A DNA stretch of 5,225 nucleotides from positions 1 to 5,225 of the forward strand of contig CAYZZT010000046.1 in the NCBI GenBank assembly GCA_964483025.1. Direction: 5' to 3'. The DNA comes from CAIZIN01 sp964483025. GTDB taxonomy: Bacteria > Patescibacteriota > Minisyncoccia > Phycocordibacterales > CAIZIN01. The translations under genes and the position numbers were made by a program. The notes below the pieces were generated by a model. The model was not told the origin of the DNA. It worked only from the letters and a program-made list of their open reading frames with translations, and made no database searches. Shown here piece by piece: positions 1 to 4,929 of the stretch (position 1 is the stretch's first letter; each line of letters starts with the position of its first letter).

Positions 1-1
1 T

Positions 2-145
2 GGGGATAACTGGCTGAAAAATAATGAGTGTACTCACGATTATATTTTTCGCCATCCCGCCCATCTTTTTGTATTTATGGGCGGGATCCATAGCGTAATA
101 CAAAACCCAGAATTTTCTGAAGGAAAATCGCTTTTGTATTTTTGA
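2..145 (+). CDS. Possible 3' end of a gene entering from the left edge
   Basis: A plus-strand frame is open from the window edge for 47 codons and stops at TGA (143-145). The residues look protein-like, with tryptophan, histidines and a run reading HPAHLFVFMGGIH, and then an acidic tail. I do not recognise a family. Against it, the frame crosses a perfect 11-bp GC-rich inverted repeat (54-87), which is more typical of non-coding repeat DNA, and 47 open codons can occur by chance. A 62-codon open frame on the minus strand covers the same bases and looks less protein-like. The call is tentative and needs the sequence to the left. Confidence 0.3.
   Translation, partial: GDNWLKNNECTHDYIFRHPAHLFVFMGGIHSVIQNPEFSEGKSLLYF
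54..87. repeat. GC-rich hairpin, 11-bp arms
   Basis: The arms ATCCCGCCCAT (54-64) and ATGGGCGGGAT (77-87) are perfectly complementary around a 12-base loop. GC-rich arms stand out in this AT-rich sequence. No run of T follows on either strand, so it is not a standard intrinsic terminator. It may be a dispersed palindromic repeat, or a structured end of the possible gene that overlaps it. Confidence 0.7.
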
Positions 146-150
146 ATTTT

Positions 151-171
151 ATTCTTAATTCTTAATTCTAC
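151..171. repeat. Three tandem 7-bp units (ATTCTTA)
   Basis: ATTCTTA occurs at 151-157 and 158-164, followed by a diverged ATTCTAC at 165-171. This is simple AT-rich spacer DNA just before the twin-hairpin element. No function is apparent. Confidence 0.55.
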
Positions 172-178
172 TCCTCCC

Positions 179-238
179 CTAAAACAAATTTGAGTACAAA
201 TTTGTTCGGGCGAACATTTTGAGTACAAAATGTTTTAG
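179..238. repeat. Twin-hairpin (cloverleaf-like) palindromic element
   Basis: Two adjacent perfect hairpins share the loop AGTA. The first has 10-bp arms AACAAATTTG / CAAATTTGTT (183-192, 197-206). The second has 9-bp arms AACATTTTG / CAAAATGTT (213-221, 226-234). Between them TGTTCG / CGAACA (203-208, 211-216) can pair. The outer ends CTAAAACA (179-186) and TGTTTTAG (231-238) are also perfectly complementary. The element can therefore form two side-by-side hairpins, or an outer stem enclosing other pairings. A near copy of the second hairpin core lies at 5155-5170. There is no reading frame or T-run to suggest a simple terminator. Its function is unknown; it could be a binding site, a mobile repeat or a structured RNA. 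Confidence 0.8.
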
Positions 239-267
239 CCTAATAATATTTTCTGATACAAATGACG

Positions 268-291
268 GGGGGTACGGTTAACCGTACCCCC
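268..291. repeat. Perfect 24-bp palindrome centred on GGTTAACC
   Basis: Every base from 268 to 279 pairs with 280 to 291. The half-site is GGGGGTACGGTT. There is no spacer, so it suits a dimeric DNA-binding protein or a cruciform better than a stable RNA hairpin with a loop. It lies 67-90 bases after the stop of the 100-aa minus-strand gene. No T-run follows on either strand, so intrinsic termination is unlikely unless it works by another route. Confidence 0.75.
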
Positions 292-357
292 TACTCACAT
301 GGCTTCTGGCCTTTGCACTTTTGTTTAAAAAACTAATAGTATCTTGGAGGGCATGTC

Positions 358-660
358 CTATTTCACACTTTCCAGCTTCTCCACGGCCTGCCTTGCGACT
401 TCCTCCACTCCCATATCAAGCCCTGCTAAAATAGCACAAATGTCTGTGTCATTTTCCGCCTCACAGGAAACATATACAGATGCATCTTTTCTTGCCAAAT
501 CAAGTAAAATAGATGTTTCATTTATAAATTGTGTTGCCTTACCTTCGATCATTTTTTTACAAGCCGGAATCCTCTCCGAAAAAGGAAGACCGATAAATAA
601 GTCCTCACTAGTTACCATAACAAAATTGTGTGTATTATTTTTTGTATTATGTATTTTCAT
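358..660 (-). CDS. Hypothetical protein, 100 aa
   Basis: I do not recognise this protein. It is a small soluble protein with no membrane segment or signal peptide. After a polar N-terminus rich in Asn, Thr and His comes a core beginning VTSEDLFIGLPFSERIPACKK. The C-terminal half (about residues 65-100) is acidic, reading CEAENDTDICAILAGLDMG, and ends in a likely amphipathic helix, VEEVARQAVEKLESVK. It contains three cysteines and no zinc-binding spacing. The chosen start overlaps the end of the upstream 54-aa gene by 14 bases, which suggests translational coupling. An internal ATG at codon 15 (position 618) would remove the odd polar N-terminus and is a realistic alternative. Neither start has a Shine-Dalgarno sequence. 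The stop is TAG. Confidence 0.65.
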   Translation of the reverse strand: MKIHNTKNNTHNFVMVTSEDLFIGLPFSERIPACKKMIEGKATQFINETSILLDLARKDASVYVSCEAENDTDICAILAGLDMGVEEVARQAVEKLESVK

Positions 661-811
661 CTACTTTTAAATCAAGTTTAATATCTTCTATCTTTCTTTG
701 ATGTATTACATTTCTAAAATTAAGCAATGCCTCTTCACGCTCTTTTTTATATAAGGATACTTTATCTTCAAACTCATCTATTATTTCTTTGATAGGGTCT
801 CGCGTGCTCAT
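647..811 (-). CDS. Small hypothetical protein, 54 aa
   Basis: This short open frame runs from an ATG at 811 to a TAA at 647-649. It encodes a highly charged, probably all-helical protein with about 14 acidic and 11 basic residues. It starts MSTRDPIKEIIDEFEDK and continues with a Lys/Glu-rich stretch, YKKEREEALLNFRN. I do not recognise a family. Its support is positional: a perfect TATAAT sits exactly where transcription would start at the A of the ATG, and its end overlaps the start of the 100-aa gene by 14 bases. The two are therefore probably one bicistronic unit. The size and arrangement would allow a toxin-antitoxin pair or a small regulator with its partner, but no motif supports that. 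Confidence 0.6.
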   Translation of the reverse strand: MSTRDPIKEIIDEFEDKVSLYKKEREEALLNFRNVIHQRKIEDIKLDLKVDENT

Positions 812-817
812 TTTTTT

Positions 818-823
818 ATTATA
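818..823 (-). promoter_or_regulatory. -10 box for a leaderless transcript of the 54/100-aa pair
   Basis: On the minus strand the sequence reads TATAAT, six bases, then ATG. Counting the -10 box as -12 to -7 puts +1 on the first base of the start codon, which predicts a leaderless mRNA. The region where a -35 box would lie is A/T-rich with no clear TTGACA. No Shine-Dalgarno sequence is present, which agrees with the leaderless reading. Confidence 0.55.
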
Positions 824-861
824 TCATTTTTATTTAATTTTTTTGTATTTTCATTCCGTGA

Positions 862-919
862 GCTTGGGGTGGGACCCAAGCGCAAGGCCGGAGTGAGCGG
901 AGGCGAGTGAGGCGTGGCC
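862..919. repeat. GC-rich repeat block with hairpin
   Basis: The arms GCTTGGG (862-868) and CCCAAGC (875-881) form a 7-bp hairpin. The overlapping 14-mer GACCCAAGCGCAAG (873-886) recurs in inverted orientation at 5179-5192. Next comes a purine-rich stretch in which GAGTGAG repeats at 891-897 and 905-911 (14-base period), bounded by GGCC at 886-889 and 916-919. The base composition contrasts sharply with the AT-rich flanks, as expected of a dispersed repeat. Confidence 0.65.
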
Positions 920-924
920 AGAAG

Positions 925-942
925 ATTTTTCACTAGAAAAAT
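925..942. repeat. Small hairpin, 7-bp arms, loop ACTA
   Basis: ATTTTTC (925-931) and GAAAAAT (936-942) pair perfectly around a four-base loop. A loosely similar hairpin, AATTTC / GAAATT, closes the right end of the window (5199-5216). The low GC content makes it weak as an RNA structure. Confidence 0.5.
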
Positions 943-967
943 ACTTGTGGATTTAGTCCTTTTATTT

Positions 968-998
968 AAATCCGAAATTCGAAGCACGAAATCCGAAA
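968..998. repeat. Direct repeat AAATCCGAAA
   Basis: AAATCCGAAA occurs at 968-977 and again at 989-998, with the related GAAATTCGAAG between. Degenerate AATTCAAA-type units follow to about 1030. Spacers of this style recur in many bacterial genomes; I know of no established function. Confidence 0.55.
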
Positions 999-1045
999 CA
1001 AATTCAAATGTTCAAAATATTAAATTCAAAACAGAATGCATTTTC

Positions 1046-1077
1046 AGACTGGATTCCGGACTAAATCCGGAATGACA
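1046..1077. repeat. Dispersed palindromic repeat (GGATTCC...GGAATGACA type)
   Basis: The stem is ATTCCGGA (1053-1060) / TCCGGAAT (1066-1073) with a five-base loop. It is flanked by ACTGG on the left and GACA on the right. Two more members lie at 5076-5102 and 5115-5138; the latter shares the 11-mer GACTGGATTCC with this one. It sits just past the end of the ATPase gene, where it could also protect or end the transcript, though no T-run follows on the minus strand. Confidence 0.75.
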
Positions 1078-1081
1078 GAAA

Positions 1082-1109
1082 AGCTAGTGCCTAATAGCTA
1101 GAGCCTAAT
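1082..1109. repeat. 14-bp tandem duplication beside the ATPase stop codon
   Basis: AGCTAGTGCCTAAT (1082-1095) is followed at once by AGCTAGAGCCTAAT (1096-1109), matching at 13 of 14 bases. It ends two bases from the TAG stop of the ATPase gene. It looks like a slippage or duplication product in the 3' spacer. Confidence 0.75.
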
Positions 1110-1111
1110 CA

Positions 1112-3871
1112 CTATCCCGTTTGATTATATTTTTCCATAATCGAATCTTCGACAAAAGATCTTTCTTGACCATATGTAAGATACGAAAGTTGTTTTAATT
1201 TATCTCCAATACCCACATCTCCTTTTGGTGGAAATGGCTCAAAAATAGAAAACGGACGTACAGGTTTACCTTGTGAAAGAATTTTCATATACGCATTTAA
1301 ATTATCAACATTCATAATATCCTTTGCTGTAAACACCGGTTCAAATTGTTTTACTAAAAATTCTGCATCCTCAGCACCAACACGAAAAACTGCCATTGAG
1401 CCAACGTTTCCAAAAACAGCATCTCGGATTTTCTCATCTATTTGTTTTATAAATTGATGAGCTATTGTTAATGAAAGTTTATATTTTCTAGCCTCTGAAA
1501 GAATTGTGGAAATCGAATCTGTCGTAATATTTTGGAACTCATCTATATATAAATAGAATGGAGGAAAGTCCTCTCTCCCCACAATATCTGCACGAGAAAG
1601 TGCAGCCATTAATATTTTTCCAACAAGAATAAGTCCAATAAGATTGGCATTCATGTCGCCGAGGCGACCTTTTGAAAGGTTCACTAGCAAAATCTTTTTA
1701 TTATCCATAATATCCCTAAAATTAAACGAGGATTTTTCTTGAGAAATAATCGGTCGCATAATTTCATTTGCCAAAAACACATCAAACTTGTTTGTTATAT
1801 ATGGAACATAATTTGCAATACCCTGATCCCCTGTTGTCTTTTCTGCATTTGCCCAAAATTGAGCAATGAGAGGATTTTTACAATGCGAAAGTTTAAAATC
1901 TCTATATTTTTTATCAGAAAGAACACGAGAAATATCCACAAGAGTAGAGCCGGACTCTGGATGCTCCATCACGAGCATTGCTGAGTTTCGAAAATATTGT
2001 TCAAAAGCAGGCCCCATAGATTCCGGACTATCACTAAACAGCTTTTTGAAAATACTAAAAAGTTCATTCACAACAAAAGTTTTTTGGTCTGGTCGAGAAA
2101 TATCAAATTCGAGCATATTTAAAGCCATTGGCCGGTCCGTATATGCTGGGTCAAAATATATAACATCTTCATACCTCTCAGGTGGTACGCAAGCAAGGAC
2201 AGCATCAACATCTGAGCCGTGCGGGTCTATAAAACAAACCCCTTCTCCATTTTTGATGTCCTGAATTGCCATATTTTTTAACATCACAGACTTTCCAGTA
2301 CCAGTCTGCCCTATTACATACATATGACGAAGTCTATCTTCAGGTGTCATATAAATATTTTGTCTAATATTTTGATGAATATTTTCTCCCAAAAGAATTC
2401 CAGAGCCCGGCATACCAGAAGGCGCTGGGGCAGTACCGGCTTTTGCTTGTTTCAAAATTGGATTTGATGTGTAGCTTCCAGCTGGAAAATGCATTATGGT
2501 TGTTACCTCTTTTATACTCATTGGTAATACTTCACCATCTATAAAATATCTAAATGAAAAATTTCGTACTAAAACATTGAGTTTATTACCGTCACATTTT
2601 GTAAAAGAAATACTATTGCCTGTTGTATTTACAAATTGACTGAAAGTTGATTCGAGTTCACCACGGATGGATTCTGCTCTTGCTCTATTTTCTGCTGAGG
2701 CAAGTATACGAATATTCGCTGAAACAATAGGCGAGGAAACTTTCTTTTTTAAACTATCCGCAATTCCTTGGTCGATATATTTTTGTTCAAACGCATCTTT
2801 TTCTTTTTTCTTATTATCCCCCTTTATAGTTTCTTTCACCATAATTTTAAGTTCCTTCTTTATCTCATCCATAAAACCATATGTTATATCAAGGGCTTCT
2901 TTTTTTGATTTACCCTTTTCCACCTCCTCTAAAGCCTTCTTAAATCGTGAAAGATAATAATCACCGTGTGGATTTAATACAATTTGAATAGAAGCACCTT
3001 CCCCAACCTTATTCATTTTTGAAAATGAATTTAAAAGAGCGTTCAATGGGTCGTGATCATATTCTTCATATGTTTTTATTGGAAGAGCATCACTTTTTTC
3101 ATATGAAGCATACGAACCACTTGTAAAACCGGTCTCATTGAAAATATTATAGTCATCGTGTTTTGGTAAAACTTTTGCTTTTGGAAAAAATGACAAAACT
3201 TGCTTTTCAAAAAGGTCTGCATGTTCAGAGGGTAAAGACATATAAAAAACAGTTTCCTGCTCCGCATGAGACTGAGCAAGCTCAATAGTAATGTAATCGT
3301 GAAAACTATTTATGCCTCCCGCATTTAAAAGACCAGCATAAAGTTGTTCCATTCCTGAAACAAATTCTTTCAAAGGTTTTGGCTTTTCTTCTTTTTCAGC
3401 ATCAGGAAAAGAAATTTCATAAAGCATTCTCTTGAGAGCTTTATAAAGTGGGGTCTTTTCTTTAAGACCCTCCACAGGGTATCCCTTACCAATATATTCC
3501 ACTAAAAACCTATGGAAATCATCTTCGATATGAGGATTCTTCAAGGCTTCAACAATCTGTATTGTATTTAATATCCCTTTCTCTTGAAGTATCCCCAAAA
3601 GCTCTTCTATTTTCTTATCGTGTTCCTCCGGAGAAAGGTCTAGTACTATCCCCTCTATAGCTGAATGTGTGAGCATAAAATCTCTGTGCAAAGCTTCTTC
3701 TGGTGTTGTTTTTTTATATACATCAATTTCCTCGCGAATTATTTCTTCACGATTTATTTTCTCTCCTTTTTCAGCATAATTCTTTTCAAGTGATGCTACC
3801 CTGTTACGCAAAAAATCCAACTCTTCTTTTGAATTTGTAAAATTTTTTTCTTCTGAAAAATTGGGGTTCAT
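1112..3871 (-). CDS. VirD4/TraG-like P-loop ATPase (type IV secretion coupling-protein family)
   Basis: A predicted ATP-driven motor of the HerA/VirD4 class, which moves DNA or protein through a pore. Numbering is for the 919-aa form. Residues 1-170 are charged, helical and partly coiled coil. Residues about 175-465 form an N-terminal module containing YMSLPSE and FFPKAKV, typical of soluble VirD4-like proteins in Patescibacteria as I recall them. Walker A is GQTGTGKS (521-528), followed by FIDPHG (547-552). An NLSKGRLGD segment (about 731-739) leads to Walker B FYLYIDEFQN (772-781). A motif IAHQ (803-806) follows, as in the TraG/TraD C-terminal region. No transmembrane segment is visible, unlike classical VirD4. 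The ATG at 3871 is preferred over a TTG at 3889 (925 aa), because the TTG overlaps the -10 box. No Shine-Dalgarno sequence is present. The family call is firm; the biological role, conjugation, uptake or another translocation, is open because no secretion partners are in view. Confidence 0.93.
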   Translation of the reverse strand: MNPNFSEEKNFTNSKEELDFLRNRVASLEKNYAEKGEKINREEIIREEIDVYKKTTPEEALHRDFMLTHSAIEGIVLDLSPEEHDKKIEELLGILQEKGILNTIQIVEALKNPHIEDDFHRFLVEYIGKGYPVEGLKEKTPLYKALKRMLYEISFPDAEKEEKPKPLKEFVSGMEQLYAGLLNAGGINSFHDYITIELAQSHAEQETVFYMSLPSEHADLFEKQVLSFFPKAKVLPKHDDYNIFNETGFTSGSYASYEKSDALPIKTYEEYDHDPLNALLNSFSKMNKVGEGASIQIVLNPHGDYYLSRFKKALEEVEKGKSKKEALDITYGFMDEIKKELKIMVKETIKGDNKKKEKDAFEQKYIDQGIADSLKKKVSSPIVSANIRILASAENRARAESIRGELESTFSQFVNTTGNSISFTKCDGNKLNVLVRNFSFRYFIDGEVLPMSIKEVTTIMHFPAGSYTSNPILKQAKAGTAPAPSGMPGSGILLGENIHQNIRQNIYMTPEDRLRHMYVIGQTGTGKSVMLKNMAIQDIKNGEGVCFIDPHGSDVDAVLACVPPERYEDVIYFDPAYTDRPMALNMLEFDISRPDQKTFVVNELFSIFKKLFSDSPESMGPAFEQYFRNSAMLVMEHPESGSTLVDISRVLSDKKYRDFKLSHCKNPLIAQFWANAEKTTGDQGIANYVPYITNKFDVFLANEIMRPIISQEKSSFNFRDIMDNKKILLVNLSKGRLGDMNANLIGLILVGKILMAALSRADIVGREDFPPFYLYIDEFQNITTDSISTILSEARKYKLSLTIAHQFIKQIDEKIRDAVFGNVGSMAVFRVGAEDAEFLVKQFEPVFTAKDIMNVDNLNAYMKILSQGKPVRPFSIFEPFPPKGDVGIGDKLKQLSYLTYGQERSFVEDSIMEKYNQTG

Positions 3872-3875
3872 ATAG

Positions 3876-3907
3876 CTATTATTATACAATACTTTGTATA
3901 ATAATAG
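3876..3907. promoter_or_regulatory. Perfect 14-bp inverted repeat over the ATPase promoter, likely operator
   Basis: CTATTATTATACAA (3876-3889) and TTGTATAATAATAG (3894-3907) are exact reverse complements around TACT. Each arm contains a TATAAT reading outward, so the site is symmetric for both strands. No plus-strand gene follows to the right, so a divergent promoter pair is less likely than an operator for a dimeric repressor. A transcript terminator is unlikely because the arms are almost all A/T. The arms are long for chance even in AT-rich DNA. Confidence 0.6.
3881..3886 (-). promoter_or_regulatory. -10 box of the ATPase gene
   Basis: A perfect TATAAT on the minus strand ends nine bases before the ATG at 3871. 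The predicted transcript begins about 3874, giving a leader of only about three bases. The -35 position (about 3904-3909) reads TTCTAT, a weak match. The box lies inside the left arm of the 3876-3907 inverted repeat, so a protein bound there would block the promoter. Confidence 0.55.
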
Positions 3908-3936
3908 AATTTTTAATTTTGTAATTTTTAATTTTT
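3908..3936. repeat. AT-rich direct repeat (13 bp, 15-base period)
   Basis: AATTTTTAATTTT occurs at 3908-3920 and again at 3923-3935. It lies between the promoter palindrome and the terminator of the neighbouring gene. It may act as an upstream A/T-rich (UP-like) element for the ATPase promoter, but low complexity alone could explain it. Confidence 0.45.
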
Positions 3937-3958
3937 AAAATAATGTAATAATTTTTAT

Positions 3959-4006
3959 AAAAAAATCCCCCCGACCTGCCAAAAGTTAATTTGGAGAGGT
4001 TGGAGG
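3959..4006 (-). terminator. Intrinsic terminator of the 211-aa gene
   Basis: On the minus strand CCTCCAACCT (4006-3997) pairs with AGGTCGGGGG (3977-3968), with one C-A mismatch and one G-U pair. An inner helix CCAAA/TTTGG (3994-3990 and 3983-3979) stacks on it. A run of seven T on the transcript strand follows after a single A. It begins 20 bases after the stop codon at 4027. It insulates the ATPase promoter from read-through. Confidence 0.85.
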
Positions 4007-4026
4007 AAATGAGAAACTATTTGATA

Positions 4027-4662
4027 TTAGTGTCGAATCGGGACTGGGATCGCAACCATCATGTGGCCCACATTAATAATGTCCTTGTTATTAAATGAGT
4101 GAAGAATGCACACCGGTTCTTGCTCATTAAACCAAGCGCACAGCACTGCATACTCATCGCCTTGCCTTATTAAGAAGAGGTACTTAGTTTGATCAGCTTT
4201 GTCGAGCAATTTGTAATAAAGAGCAAAAATATCAGTAACCTGATCTGGCGTAAAACAATACTCCTCCAGACTCATCCTCTTATGGCCAACAGGGAAAAGT
4301 TCAGTAAATGAGCCGGCAAAAGAAGAGACAAATTCAACCCGACTCTCGGGCCGAGGTTCGCTTTCAAGATCACCATATTTATACTGAAGTCCAAATTCCG
4401 CAAAGTTTGAACCGAAATATGCTTTTAGGGTATAGATATCGCGAACGTTTGTTTCCGGAATCTCTAGAATTGATAATCCACCTTTGACATAGGCCTGAAA
4501 ATCAGTCCAACACTTCTCCTTTCGAAGGAATTTTTTTATTTCTCCCTTCCAAATTTCAGCATTTAAACCAGTCAGTTTTTCAAGCAGATCGACGAGAGTT
4601 CCCCACATTTCTGAAGGAACCGTCACAATCAACTTCACAATTTTACCGAGCATTTCATTCAT
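4027..4662 (-). CDS. Hypothetical protein, 211 aa, with a Patescibacteria-type N-terminal domain
   Basis: Its function is unknown. From the ATG at 4662 the protein opens with a helical, tryptophan-containing segment: PSEMWGTLVDLLEKLTG, then a tryptophan and IKKFLRKEKCW, within the first 55 residues. From memory, this N-terminal pattern recurs in many hypothetical proteins of Parcubacteria, often with variable C-terminal parts ending in a Trp-Phe rich strand; LCAWFNEQEP near the end here fits. No signal peptide, membrane segment or catalytic motif is evident. The frame stays open 96 codons further upstream to an ATG at 4950. That extension runs through strong hairpins and a repeat element, so I reject it. 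An ATG at 4653 is a close alternative start. No Shine-Dalgarno sequence is visible. The gene is monocistronic, with its own terminator, and seems less AT-rich than the ATPase gene. Confidence 0.8.
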   Translation of the reverse strand: MNEMLGKIVKLIVTVPSEMWGTLVDLLEKLTGLNAEIWKGEIKKFLRKEKCWTDFQAYVKGGLSILEIPETNVRDIYTLKAYFGSNFAEFGLQYKYGDLESEPRPESRVEFVSSFAGSFTELFPVGHKRMSLEEYCFTPDQVTDIFALYYKLLDKADQTKYLFLIRQGDEYAVLCAWFNEQEPVCILHSFNNKDIINVGHMMVAIPVPIRH

Positions 4663-4715
4663 GGTCAGTTTTATTTCTATTTTCTTGTTTTCACCGTGAC
4701 AAAGACCAACGCGGC

Positions 4716-4766
4716 TTTGCGACAGTATAAAAAAGCCTATTTTAAGCCACTTTATACTATCGCAAA
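4716..4766. repeat. 16-bp inverted repeat (15/16), 19-base loop
   Basis: TTTGCGACAGTATAAA (4716-4731) faces TTTATACTATCGCAAA (4751-4766), with one mismatch. The loop contains AAGCC twice. The outer ends TTTGCGA / TCGCAAA also occur in the terminal repeats of the 4930-5049 element. It lies 54 bases upstream of the start of the 211-aa gene and would form a strong 5' hairpin if transcribed. Confidence 0.75.
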
Positions 4767-4839
4767 AACTATTTAAAAGAGCTATATTTATACGCACATT
4801 ACCATTTTTCTTAAGTTTTGCAACCCCAATAAAAATAGC

Positions 4840-4867
4840 CTGTATTTTTTGTAGCCAAAAAATACAG
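4840..4867. repeat. 12-bp hairpin with 4-base loop
   Basis: CTGTATTTTTTG (4840-4851) and CAAAAAATACAG (4856-4867) pair perfectly around TAGC. On the minus strand it is followed after GGC by TATTTTTATT. It could therefore act as a weak terminator for a minus-strand transcript coming from the right, but the arms themselves are A/T-rich. Confidence 0.65.
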
Positions 4868-4902
4868 CCCGCTACCCAACCGTTAAAAAGTTGGCGAAGG
4901 GC
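4867..4902. repeat. Compound hairpin
   Basis: GCCC (4867-4870) pairs with GGGC (4899-4902), and inside it CCAAC (4876-4880) pairs with GTTGG (4890-4894). These are separated by small internal loops. It abuts the 12-bp hairpin on its left. The stems are short, so it is weaker than its neighbours. Confidence 0.4.
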
Positions 4903-4929
4903 ACATTTAGACAAAATAACCGGAGTGAA

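Larger units (their letters stand above)
146..357. other. Non-coding spacer rich in palindromes
   Basis: This spacer separates the left-edge frame from the stop of the 100-aa gene. It holds the ATTCTTA tandem units, the twin-hairpin element and the 24-bp palindrome. The remaining 66 bases before the gene end contain nothing I can name beyond a short GGC/GCC inverted pair near 301-310. Confidence 0.6.
812..1111. other. Non-coding repeat-rich spacer
   Basis: No convincing gene lies on either strand here. In order it contains the promoter of the 54-aa gene, a GC-rich block with a hairpin and short direct repeats (862-919), and a small hairpin (925-942). It then has degenerate GAAATCCGAA repeats, a palindromic repeat (1046-1077) and a 14-bp tandem duplication that abuts the stop of the ATPase gene. 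Confidence 0.6.

Noticed and set aside
179..291. CRISPR array or intrinsic terminator
   Set aside because: There are no regularly spaced identical repeats with spacers, and no T-run follows any of the stems on either strand.
344..670. 108-aa plus-strand open frame
   Set aside because: It is antisense to the 100-aa gene, serine- and cysteine-rich, and ends in a low-complexity Phe/Leu/Ile run. The minus-strand frame has better coding character and a promoter.
3894..3907. Divergent plus-strand promoter from the right arm of the palindrome
   Set aside because: The TATAAT is present by symmetry, but no -35 box and no plus-strand gene follow. The next bases are A/T repeats and the terminator of the opposite gene.
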